Source: CAYSHJ01 sp964589725 (lineage in GTDB: Bacteria; Planctomycetota; Planctomycetia; Planctomycetales; Planctomycetaceae). From it: a DNA stretch of 31,154 nt. The notes under the pieces were generated by a model. That model worked only from the letters and a program-made list of their open reading frames with translations. It was not told the DNA's origin and ran no database searches. The stretch covers positions 1 through 31,154 of the forward strand of contig CAZPUJ010000117.1 of NCBI GenBank assembly GCA_964589725.1, written 5' to 3'. Made by a program: the position numbers and the translations under genes. Positions 1 through 8,400 of this stretch are shown one piece after another (position 1 is the stretch's first letter; each line of letters begins with the position of its first letter).

Positions 1-1
1 C

Positions 2-2191
2 ATCGCGGCGTTGGAAGCGAAGGGTCTGAGTCTCTCGCCGGACGCGAGTCGCGAAGTGTTGCTCCGCCGCGCGTCGTTTGACTTGATCGGTCTGCCCCCT
101 TCGCCGGACGACGTGCGTGAGTTTCTCGCCGAGCATGATGAACTGGCCTACGAGCGGATGATCGAGCGGCTGTTGGCCAACCCGCATTACGGCGAGCGGT
201 GGGGGCGGCACTGGCTGGATGTCGCGGGGTATGCAGACTCGGCCGGAGTGCTTTCCGAGGACCGGCCGTTGCCGACGGCATTTCGCTATCGCGACTATGT
301 GATCCGCGCCTTCAACAGCGACAAGCCCTACGACCGGTTCCTCCAGGAGCAGATCGCGGGCGACGAACTGACGGACTACTGGACCGCGTACGAGAAACTC
401 GATCGGTTGCCGGATGATGTCGTCGAGGCAGTCACGGCGACCGGCTATTTGCGATGTGCTCCGGATTCGAGCCGGCCCGACTTCTCGACCATCAAGAACG
501 CCGACGCGCAGTACTTCTATCCGACGCTCAACGACACGTTGCAGATCGTGGCGTCCTCGACGATGGGGCTGACGTTGCAATGCGCTCGCTGCCACAGCCA
601 CAAGTTCGATCCGATCCCGCAAGTCGAGTATTACCGTTTGCAGTCGATCTTCATGACCGCGTTCCGGCCGAAGCAGTGGATTCCGCAGATGGATCGGCGG
701 TTGCTCGTCGCATCGGCTTCGCAAAAGAAGACGGCGGATGAGCACAACGGCAAGCTGGATGCCGAGATCGCGCGGTTGAAGAAAGAGCTGACCGACTTGC
801 GGGCTCAGTTCAAACAGAAGCTGTTTGACGATCGTCTCACATCCGTGCCGGAACCGATTCGGGCCGATGTGAAGCAGGGGCTGAGTAAGCCGGCCGATCA
901 ACGAACGCCGGTCGAAAAGTACCTCGCCGAGAAGTTTCAACCGCTGTTACAACCGGACGACAAGACGCTCGACAAGCTGTTGCCCGAGACGTTTACCGAT
1001 TATCGGACAGGGCTCGATCAGCGCAACTCGGCGATCGCGGCGCAGGAACGACAACGTATCGGTTTCGACGAACTGCGAGCGCTCTATGACCAGCCGGGGC
1101 CGGTCGTGACGCCGTTGTTGCGGCGCGGCGACGCGCTGACTCCGGGTCCGCCGGTCGAGCCGGGTGTGTTGTCGTCGCTGACAACACCGGTCGCGTTTCA
1201 GTGGACTCCGCCGGCAGCGGAAGCCAAGACGAGCGGCCGGCGACTCGCGTTCGCCCGCTGGCTGACTCAGCCCGATCACCCGCTGACGGCGCGCGTCATG
1301 GTCAATCGCGTCTGGCTACATCACTTCGGCGAGGGACTGGTCTCGACGCCCGAAGACTTCGGCACACTGGGTTCGGCTCCGAGTCATCCGCAACTGCTCG
1401 ACTGGCTGGCGCGAGAGTTTGTCGAGAGCGGTTGGAGCATCAAGCACATCCACCGACTGATCCTGACTTCAAGTGCTTATCGCCAATCGTCCCATCGACT
1501 GGCAGATGGAGATGGCAACTCAATCAGCCGGACGGCGCTAGCCGCCGGTTCAGAACCACAACCGAAACCGGACCCTAGCGCGTTCCGGCTGATCGCATTG
1601 AGCGAGCAGATCGATCCCGATAACCGGTTGCTGTGGCGGCAGCGTCTGCGGCGAGTCGATGCGGAACCGCTGCGTGACGCCATGCTCAGCGCTGCCGGTT
1701 TGCTCGAACACAGATTCTTCGGCGCCGCGATCCCGGTCGCGCGGCGCGGCGACGGTGAAGTGAGCATCGCGGACGGCCAGAACGATCGTCGCCGTTCAAT
1801 CTACGTGCAGATTCTGCGTGGCAATCCGCTGACGATGCTGCAAGCTCACGATCAACCGGTGATGGAAACCAACTGCACGCGCCGCAGCCGCTCGACAGTC
1901 TCGACGCAGGCCCTCACGTTGCTCAACAGCGATGCGGCCGTCGCCTACTCCGTAGCCTTCGCCGACCGCGCCCTGCGGGAAGCACCTGACGCACCGATCA
2001 AGTTTGTGGCGCTCGTCGCCTTGTCGCGCGAGGCCACGGCGGACGAACTCACCGTGTTGAGTGACTTCGTGACCGAGCAGCAGACGCGATACTCCGCTCG
2101 CGGTGAGCAGCCGGATGCCTCGCGCCGCAAGGCACTGGCCGATCTGTGTCACATGCTGCTGGCGTCAAATGAGTTTGTGTATGTCGATTAG
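2..2191 (+). CDS. PSCyt2/PSD1 (DUF1549-DUF1553) protein, 5'-truncated by the window
   Basis: The reading frame is open from the first bases, and the text before the first possible start (TTG at 11) still reads like family sequence, so the true start lies outside the window. Numbering from that TTG: the DUF1549 (PSCyt2) domain covers about residues 5-225, with the family motif RRASFDLIGLPPSPDD and one CXXCH haem-type motif (CARCH, 191-195). A charged linker with coiled-coil character follows (about 238-275). The DUF1553 (PSD1) domain covers about 405-720 with LTARVMVNRVWLHHFGEG. The end, NEFVYVD, is identical to that of the protein encoded at 5429-8932. These proteins are usually exported and paired with DUF1501 proteins; the exact reaction is unknown. 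A palindromic element lies in frame at residues about 505-528. The DUF1501 partner begins 59 bases downstream. Confidence 0.93.
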   Translation: MAALEAKGLSLSPDASREVLLRRASFDLIGLPPSPDDVREFLAEHDELAYERMIERLLANPHYGERWGRHWLDVAGYADSAGVLSEDRPLPTAFRYRDYVIRAFNSDKPYDRFLQEQIAGDELTDYWTAYEKLDRLPDDVVEAVTATGYLRCAPDSSRPDFSTIKNADAQYFYPTLNDTLQIVASSTMGLTLQCARCHSHKFDPIPQVEYYRLQSIFMTAFRPKQWIPQMDRRLLVASASQKKTADEHNGKLDAEIARLKKELTDLRAQFKQKLFDDRLTSVPEPIRADVKQGLSKPADQRTPVEKYLAEKFQPLLQPDDKTLDKLLPETFTDYRTGLDQRNSAIAAQERQRIGFDELRALYDQPGPVVTPLLRRGDALTPGPPVEPGVLSSLTTPVAFQWTPPAAEAKTSGRRLAFARWLTQPDHPLTARVMVNRVWLHHFGEGLVSTPEDFGTLGSAPSHPQLLDWLAREFVESGWSIKHIHRLILTSSAYRQSSHRLADGDGNSISRTALAAGSEPQPKPDPSAFRLIALSEQIDPDNRLLWRQRLRRVDAEPLRDAMLSAAGLLEHRFFGAAIPVARRGDGEVSIADGQNDRRRSIYVQILRGNPLTMLQAHDQPVMETNCTRRSRSTVSTQALTLLNSDAAVAYSVAFADRALREAPDAPIKFVALVALSREATADELTVLSDFVTEQQTRYSARGEQPDASRRKALADLCHMLLASNEFVYVD
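1524..1592. repeat. Inverted repeat (REPIN-like) in frame inside the PSD1 protein gene
   Basis: Two 27-base arms, 1524-1550 and 1566-1592, are reverse complements at 22 of 27 positions, with a 15-base loop. The outer ends (tcagccgga / ttccggctga) and inner ends (ccggtt / aaccgg) match best. The element keeps the reading frame open and encodes a low-complexity stretch (SISRTALAAG...SEPQPKPDPS) between the conserved SSAYRQSS and IDPDNRLLWR blocks. Family members usually have only a few residues here, so this looks like an insertion. The arm sequence resembles a palindrome type that I recall as repeated in planctomycete genomes; copy number cannot be checked here. Confidence 0.7.
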
Positions 2192-2195
2192 ACCC

Positions 2196-2292
2196 GTGAG
2201 ATAGGCTTCCAGCCTGTCATAGTCCGTATGAAGACTGAACGAGGAATGTCATGAATAGAGACAGAACACGACAGGCTGGAAGCCTATCCCAC
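2196..2292. repeat. Long inverted repeat straddling the DUF1501 start codon
   Basis: The 23-base arms, 2196-2218 and 2270-2292, differ at one position; the inner 18 bases are perfectly complementary. The left arm starts five bases after the stop codon of the upstream gene. The right arm lies inside the DUF1501 reading frame and encodes the non-conserved residues RQAGSLSH. The ribosome-binding site (GAGGAA, 2241-2246) and ATG (2251) are in the 51-base loop. A related copy is at 4002-4056. Confidence 0.8.
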
Positions 2293-3717
2293 GTCAATCG
2301 ACGTGACGCGATCTCGCGCATTGGCAGCGGATTCGGCGGGCTTGCTCTCGGCGCGTTGCTGGGTGACTTCGACCGCACGACTTCAGCGGCTGATGGCGTG
2401 ACTCACAACTTGCTTCCCAAACGGCCTCACCATCAGCCGCAGGCGCGGGCCGTGATTCAACTCTTTATGCACGGAGGTCCGAGCCAGGTGGACTTGCTGG
2501 ATGAAAAGAAAGAGCTGGCTCGGTTGAGCGGTCAGACTCCGCCGGCCGAAGTCGCCGACGACGAGAATCGCACGACGCATCTGCTCGGCAGCCCGTTCAG
2601 GTTTTCACAGCATGGCGAGAGCGGCTTGGCGTTCTCGGAAGTTCTGCCCGGCATCGCAAAGCACGCGGACGACATCGCCGTCATCCGTTCCATGTTCACC
2701 GAGCATCGCAATCACGAGCAGGCGATCTGGATGGCGAACACGGGCCTGACCGTTTCCGGTCGCCCGAACATCGGATCGTGGGTCGCTTACGGCTTGGGAG
2801 CCGAGAATCAGAATCTGCCCGCGTATGTCTCGCTCCCTGATCCGGGAGGCATGCCAGTCGATGGTGCTCGGAACTGGTCGAGCGGTTGGCTGCCTCCGGT
2901 TTATCAGGGCACGGCGATTCGATCGGAAGGAATGCCGGTGTTGCATCTCCAACCGAAGACGGCGCGGGCTTCGGAGATTGATGCTGGGCGCATGGAACTG
3001 CTGCGAAAGCTCAACGCCAGACATCAGCAGGCTCGGCCCGGCGAACTCGAATTGGATGCCCGCATTGCCAGCTTCGAACTCGCCGCGCGGATGCAACTCT
3101 CGGCCACCGATGCGCTCGATCTCAATCAAGAGACGCCGGCGACTCAGCAACTCTACGGCTTGGATCGAGACAAGACGCGTTCGTATGGCAAACGCTGCTT
3201 GATGGCTCGTCGGCTGGTTGAGCGTGGTGTCCGCTTCGTTCAAATCTTCATGGCCGGCCAACCGTGGGACACGCACTCGAACAACGTCTCCGGCATCCGT
3301 AGTTGCTGCGAGCAAACCGACCTGCCGATCGCCGGACTGCTGACCGACCTTGTGCAGCGCGGGCTGCTCGACTCAACACTGATCCTGTGGGGCGGCGAGT
3401 TCGGCCGAACTCCGGGTGCCGAGCAGCGCGACGGCAACAAGACTCCCGGCATCGAGGGCCGCGACCATCATCCGTATGGCTTTAGCATCTGGCTCGCCGG
3501 CGGCGGCATTCGCGGCGGCCAGGCCTACGGAGCCACCGACGACTTCGGCTATCGAGCCGTCACGAACCGCACGCAAACCGCTGACTTGCACGCCACGATG
3601 CTGCACCTGCTCGGCCTCGACCACGAACGACTCACCTTCGCCCACAACAGCCGCGATGAACGTCTGACCGACGTCTACAAGGCGCGAGTCATCAATGAGC
3701 TGCTGGTGTCGAAGTGA
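2251..3717 (+). CDS. DUF1501 family protein, Tat-exported, partner of the upstream PSD1 protein
   Basis: 488 aa. The start at 2251 is backed by GAGGAA four bases upstream. A Tat-type signal follows an unusual 17-residue N-terminal extension: NRRDAISRIGSGFGG then a hydrophobic stretch ending near residue 50. Typical DUF1501 landmarks follow: HGGPSQVDLLDEKKEL (about 75-90), LMARRLVERGVRFVQ, GGEFGRTPG (about 377-385), GRDHHPYGFSIWLAGGG and the C-terminal LHATMLHLLGLDHERLT. The family belongs to the alkaline-phosphatase/sulfatase-like fold, but its substrate is unknown. It sits directly behind a PSCyt2/PSD1 gene, the standard planctomycete arrangement, and is probably co-transcribed with it. The residues before the twin arginine are encoded by one arm of an inverted repeat, so the ancestral start was probably closer to the signal. 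Confidence 0.92.
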   Translation: MNRDRTRQAGSLSHVNRRDAISRIGSGFGGLALGALLGDFDRTTSAADGVTHNLLPKRPHHQPQARAVIQLFMHGGPSQVDLLDEKKELARLSGQTPPAEVADDENRTTHLLGSPFRFSQHGESGLAFSEVLPGIAKHADDIAVIRSMFTEHRNHEQAIWMANTGLTVSGRPNIGSWVAYGLGAENQNLPAYVSLPDPGGMPVDGARNWSSGWLPPVYQGTAIRSEGMPVLHLQPKTARASEIDAGRMELLRKLNARHQQARPGELELDARIASFELAARMQLSATDALDLNQETPATQQLYGLDRDKTRSYGKRCLMARRLVERGVRFVQIFMAGQPWDTHSNNVSGIRSCCEQTDLPIAGLLTDLVQRGLLDSTLILWGGEFGRTPGAEQRDGNKTPGIEGRDHHPYGFSIWLAGGGIRGGQAYGATDDFGYRAVTNRTQTADLHATMLHLLGLDHERLTFAHNSRDERLTDVYKARVINELLVSK

Positions 3718-3804
3718 GTCAAGCGCTCGTTTTCAGGTCTCCGAACTCGTGAGCGTTCGGTAACCGACAACGGGGACAGGTCATCGTTTCGACCTCCTCA
3801 CACG

Positions 3805-3960
3805 CTACTTTTTCTTGTCGCAGGCAACGGCATAGACGATGGCTCTCCCCTGAATCCGCAGGGCGATTCGCACGGACCGGCCCTTCAGTGTTCGCAGGTC
3901 CGTTTGGTTCGTCCACGTCGTGAGATCGTGCAAGTCATGGTGTGTGCTCCGGCAAGAACT
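3805..3960 (-). pseudogene. C-terminal remnant of a secreted-protein gene
   Basis: On the minus strand an open stretch without a usual start codon ends at a TAG (3805-3807). Its last 40 codons read TTWTNQTDLRTLKGRSVRIA and then a short beta-strand-rich tail ending CDKKK. This resembles the closing strand pattern (W...DL..LKGK.VRLRF.L..A.LY) found at the C-terminus of many planctomycete secreted proteins, also seen here at 23521-23995. The rest of the gene is absent; an in-frame stop lies just upstream (3961-3963). It is best read as a leftover piece. The rest of 3718-4062 holds only this remnant and the inverted repeat at 4002-4056. Confidence 0.4.
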
Positions 3961-4001
3961 CTATGCGGCCTAACAGCCTTGGAAAGACACTCCGTGGCAT
4001 T

Positions 4002-4056
4002 GGCTTTCCAGCCTGTGATTCTTCGGTGAAAACGACAGGCTGGAAGCCTATCCCAC
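4002..4056. repeat. Inverted repeat, second copy of the 2196-2292 family
   Basis: The arms (4002-4016 and 4035-4049, extending to about 4056) carry the same core as the element at the first DUF1501 start: a ccagcctgt / acaggctgg stem with flanking ggctt / aagcctatcccac. The left arm has one extra base. The loop is only 18 bases. It begins six bases beyond the stop codon of the minus-strand DUF1501 gene and could fold in that transcript as a terminator-like hairpin, although there is no T-run. Confidence 0.7.
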
Positions 4057-4062
4057 TTGACG

Positions 4063-5439
4063 TCAGCTCAATATCTCTCGGACGACATGTCCATGCACGT
4101 CGGTCAGCCGGAAGTCGCGGCCCGCGAAGTGGTAGGTCAGGCGTTCGTGATCCAGACCCAGCAGGTGCAGGATCGTGGCATGTAGGTCGTGGACGTGGAC
4201 GCGGTTTTCGATGGCGTCCCAGCCGAATTCGTCGGTGGCACCGTGGGCCAAGCCTCCGTGGACGCCACCGCCGGCGAGCCACATCGAGAATCCGAAGGGA
4301 TGATGATCGCGACCGTCCTTGCCTTCGGCGGTCGGTGTGCGACCGAATTCGCCGCCCCAGATCACCAGTGTCTCGTCGAGCAGGCCGCGAGATTTCAGAT
4401 CCTGAAGCAAGCCCGCGATCGGTTGATCGGTGGCGAGAGCGTTGTTCTCGTGTCCGGCTTTGAGACCGCTGTGTTGGTCCCAGGGCTGGAAACCTCCCGT
4501 CGTGTGATAGAGCTGCACGAAGCGCACGCCTCGCTCGACCAATCGTCGGGCCAAGAGACATTGCCGGCCAAACATTTCCGTCTTCGGCTGGTCGAGTCCG
4601 TACAACTTGGCGGTCGCGGGTGTTTCACCGGCGAGCTCGAACGCCTCAGGAGCTTCTGTCTGCATTCGAAACGCGAGTTCGAAGGCTTCGATGCGGGCGC
4701 TGAGGCGATCGTCGTCGGCTCGTGGTTCGCGGTGCAGTGCATTCAAGCGAGCGAGCGCGTCGAGCTCGCGTCGTTGCCGGTCGCGGGGAACTTGAAGACT
4801 ACTAAGATTGCGGAGCGGTTGCGCGAGGTTCGAGACGAACGTTCCTTGAAAGGTGGGTGGGAGAAAGCTCGAACCATATTGCCGCGCCCCTTCGATGATC
4901 GGCCCGGGGCCGATGGCGACGAATCCGGGCAGGTTTTGATTCTCGGTGCCCAGCCCGTACGTCACCCAAGCACCGAGGCTGGGCCGTGAGAGGACGCGCT
5001 CGCCGGTGTTCATCAGCAAGCAGCCGCCCGGATGGTTCGGGTCGTCGGTGACCATCGAACGAATAACGCACAGCTCGTCGATGCAGGTCGCGGTGCGCGG
5101 AAAGAGTTCGCTGACCTCCAGGCCCGACTCTCCGTGCTTCTGAAACTTCCACGGCGAGGCGAGCAGTTTTCGTTGCTGGCCGAGATACAGCTTCGGCGAC
5201 GGCTGGCCGTCCGCTTGGGTCAGTCGCGGTTTTGGATCGTAGGTATCCACTTGCGAAGGACCACCGGGCATGAAGAGGAAGACGGCGCGCTTGGCTCGCG
5301 CGGAGAAATGGGGGCGCCGCGCGGCCAACGGGTACTCTGCGGCGGATGTCCCGTCGGCAAGCAGCGAGGACAAAGCGAGAGCTCCGAAGCCTGCTCCGGT
5401 ACGGCTCAGCATTTCGCGACGGTTCAAGTCAATCGACAT
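4063..5439 (-). CDS. DUF1501 family protein, Tat-exported (second pair)
   Basis: 458 aa. I chose the ATG at 5439 because the protein then begins MSIDLNRREMLSRTGAGFG, a Tat signal followed by a hydrophobic segment to about residue 33; ATG at 5451 is possible. Landmarks: FMPGGPSQVDTYDPKP, LLARRLVERGVRFVQLYH, WGGEFGRTPTAEGKDGRDHH, MWLAGGGVHGG and LHATILHLLGLDHERLT. It overlaps the end of the upstream PSD1 gene by 11 bases (5429-5439), which indicates translational coupling. It is related to the proteins at 2251-3717 and 17647-19074 but lacks the N-terminal extension of the first. The biochemical role of the family is unknown; the fold resembles alkaline phosphatase/sulfatase enzymes. Confidence 0.93.
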   Translation of the reverse strand: MSIDLNRREMLSRTGAGFGALALSSLLADGTSAAEYPLAARRPHFSARAKRAVFLFMPGGPSQVDTYDPKPRLTQADGQPSPKLYLGQQRKLLASPWKFQKHGESGLEVSELFPRTATCIDELCVIRSMVTDDPNHPGGCLLMNTGERVLSRPSLGAWVTYGLGTENQNLPGFVAIGPGPIIEGARQYGSSFLPPTFQGTFVSNLAQPLRNLSSLQVPRDRQRRELDALARLNALHREPRADDDRLSARIEAFELAFRMQTEAPEAFELAGETPATAKLYGLDQPKTEMFGRQCLLARRLVERGVRFVQLYHTTGGFQPWDQHSGLKAGHENNALATDQPIAGLLQDLKSRGLLDETLVIWGGEFGRTPTAEGKDGRDHHPFGFSMWLAGGGVHGGLAHGATDEFGWDAIENRVHVHDLHATILHLLGLDHERLTYHFAGRDFRLTDVHGHVVREILS

Positions 5440-8400
5440 AGACGAACTCATTCGTGCAAAGGATGACGCGACAGTAACGTGCCCAAACATCTTTGACAGT
5501 GGTATCGGCGACGAGCTGCCTGCCCAGGTCGATCTCCGTTGGCGTCGGCACTCTTCCGAGGGCCAGATCGTACAAGCGCGCGATGCGTTCGGCATCGCGA
5601 CCGAAAGGGACATCGCGGGCGACTCGCGCCGCGAGTGCTGCCGAGACATTGTCGAGCAGCGGATCGTTGAGCAAATACAACGCTTGCGGAGCAACAATCG
5701 ACTGATTTCGCCGTTCGAGGATGCCGCCTCCATCGGGTCCATCGAATAGCGAATTGAAGTCGGCCGTCTTCGACCCGGTGCGCACCGACATCAAATAGAG
5801 CGTGCGTCGCGGTACGGCGACATCCAGAAAGCCAGGCCCGCCGGGTGTCGCCTCGAGCCGGCCGGACACCGCCAAGAGAGAATCACGAATCGCCTCTGCC
5901 TCCAAGCGACGGCGGGGCATGCGTGCCAGCCAGCGGTTTTCGGGATCGGCCGTGCGTGTGGCGTCGGACGCGAACGTGCTCTGCTGATAGACACTCGACA
6001 ATACGATCAGCCGGTGCATCAACTTGATTGACCAGTCCGAATTGACGAAGCGGCGCGCCAAGTGATCGAGCAGTTCCGGATGACTGGGTCGCTCGCCCCG
6101 CACACCGAAGTTCGTCGAGGTCCGGACCAGACCCTCGCCGAGATGATGCTGCCAGATACGATTGACCATGACTCGCGCCGTGAGTGGGTGATCGGGGCGC
6201 GTCAGCCACTGAGCCAGTTCGCGGCGGCCGCTCCCTTCCGAAATCTTTGGCGGGTTGGGTCCGACCAGCACCTGAGGAAAGCCGCGCGGAACCGTCTTGC
6301 CGGGAGTCGCGGGATTGCCGCGAAGATAAACCGGGGCGTCGTGGAAACCCTCGTGCTTGGTTCCGAGCGGGCCGCCGTCTTGCACGACGACCGCCTGTGG
6401 AATCACGACGGCCGGTTTCTTCTTGAGCAACTCCAATTCGTCGCGCTGCCCCGCGAGCCGTTCGCGCACGTCGTGCGGGAGTGTGTTGGTCCGGTCGGCC
6501 GCCGCAATCCAATAAGGGCTGCGCGGTGACAGCAGCTCGTCATACAGAAAAGACAGGGACTCGCTGGAGCCAATCTCGCCAGAGATTGGGGTCGCGTCAC
6601 AACCTTTGCCCAATCTCTGGCGAGATTGGCTACGAGGCGCGAGCCAACGAGTCCGCAGTTCGGCCTCGACTCGCACGCGGGCCACTTCGTCGAGAGGGCT
6701 GCCGTAAACTCGCAACTCGCACAGGTCGCCGCGAAAGCGTTGACCGGTTCCCGAACCGGGTCCTCCGATCCGCAGGGCCGCGATCGCTGGATCGGACGAC
6801 ACTGATTCGATCGACTTGTTCGTGCCGATCGCCTCGCCGTTGCGGAACAGAGCGACTCCGCCGGAGCCCCAAGTAAGGCTGATCAATTGGAAGTCGGAAC
6901 TTGTCGGAGCCGGTGCGACGATGTCGCCACTGGCTCCCGCTCGACGCAAGATCGCATGGAGACCGCCTGCCGCGTTGGGCATCAAACCAAGACCATGTTG
7001 TCCCACCGCCGAGTCTTCCCAACCGATGATCCGTGTTCCGGCAGCGACAGCCGGGTCGGGCCGAAAGACGGCGAACAACGCGCCGGTGAGCGGAACCGTG
7101 CTCGGTGACTGCAACACCACCTCGCCGTCGAATCGAATCACGGGGCGCGAATGTCCGTGAATCATTTCCGTCACCAGCATCGGTCCGTGCGAATTGGGAG
7201 GTGGCGTAGCATCGTCGGCGATCGCGGCACGATCGGGCCATAGCGTGACCTGTCGAGCCGCGTTGATTGCGATGTGCCGATCGTCAGCGCGGAATTGCAG
7301 GATCTCGGTCGTCGCGAGCGAGCGGGCCACCGAGTCGCGCGCGATTCGCTCACGACGTTCCGCCGCGATCAGCGCCAGCTTGTTCGCCACTTCCTCCGCC
7401 AGTTTCGCACCGGCCGCACGATCGATTTCAGCCAACAGTGGCAACAATGCCGTCAGTGGTGGTTGGCGGTTGAGGAACTTCACCCAGAGTTCCAGCGTGG
7501 ACGCGTCGAGCTTCCGCGCAGCGGCGAACTCCGCCAGCGTTGGCGGATTCGCGTCGCGCATCGCGTGGAAGAACTCGACCGCCGCCGGCAAGTCGCGCGG
7601 CGTTGCGGCAACCAACTGCCGTTCCAGATGCGACAGATACTCTTGATCGACGGCGACTTGAATGAACTGCGACAGTTCCGTCAGCCGCTGCTTGTCGCGC
7701 TGCGTCTGAGAGTTGATCACCTGAATCTCAGCGGCCGGCAGCAGCGGCACGCGGACCAGCGGCGTGTTGCCCGGCACCGGACCAGGAATGACCCGCGTGC
7801 TGAAAAAGATTCCCGCCAACGCGTAATAGTCCTCGGTGGAAATCGGATCGAACTTGTGATCGTGGCAACGAGCACACGCCAGCGTGAGTCCGAGAAACGC
7901 TCGGCCGACGACATCGATTTCGTCGTTGACGTAATCGGCGATCATCTGCTGTTTATCGACATCGCCGGGAACGAAATCAGCGATCGCCAGCATCCCGGTC
8001 GCGACGAGCGCTTCGGCATCGATCCGAGTCGGGTCGGCCGGTTGCATCAGGTCTCCGGTCAATTGCCGCGTGATGAATTCGTCGTACGGCAGATCTCGAT
8101 TGAACGCGGCGACCACCCAATCGCGATACCGCCACGCTTCGCGGAAGTCGCTCTCAATCGGCAACTGAATCAGATCGCGCGCGTCGGCGTAGCGGACGAC
8201 GTCCAGCCAGTGCCGAGCCCACCGCTCGCCATATTGGGGCGAGGCCAATAACCGATCAACAACTTTCGAAAAGGCATCGGGCGAATCGTCATTCAGAAAT
8301 TGTTGTAGTTCATCCGGCGCGGGAGGTAGCCCCGTCAGGTCGAAGGTGATCCGCCGAAGCAGCGAGCGTTTGTCAGCGGGCGGAGCGGGAACAACTCCCG

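Noticed and set aside
3719..3916. A 65-codon minus-strand ORF with cysteines
   Set aside because: Its frame differs from that of the protein-like remnant at 3805-3960; the Cys pairs have no zinc-ribbon spacing and there is no ribosome-binding site.
2196..4056. Repeated palindromes as a CRISPR array
   Set aside because: There are no regularly spaced direct repeats or spacers and no cas genes; the copies are isolated inverted repeats.
4002..4056. Classical rho-independent terminators at the inverted repeats
   Set aside because: None of the long inverted repeats is followed by a T-run on the relevant strand, and several lie inside genes.
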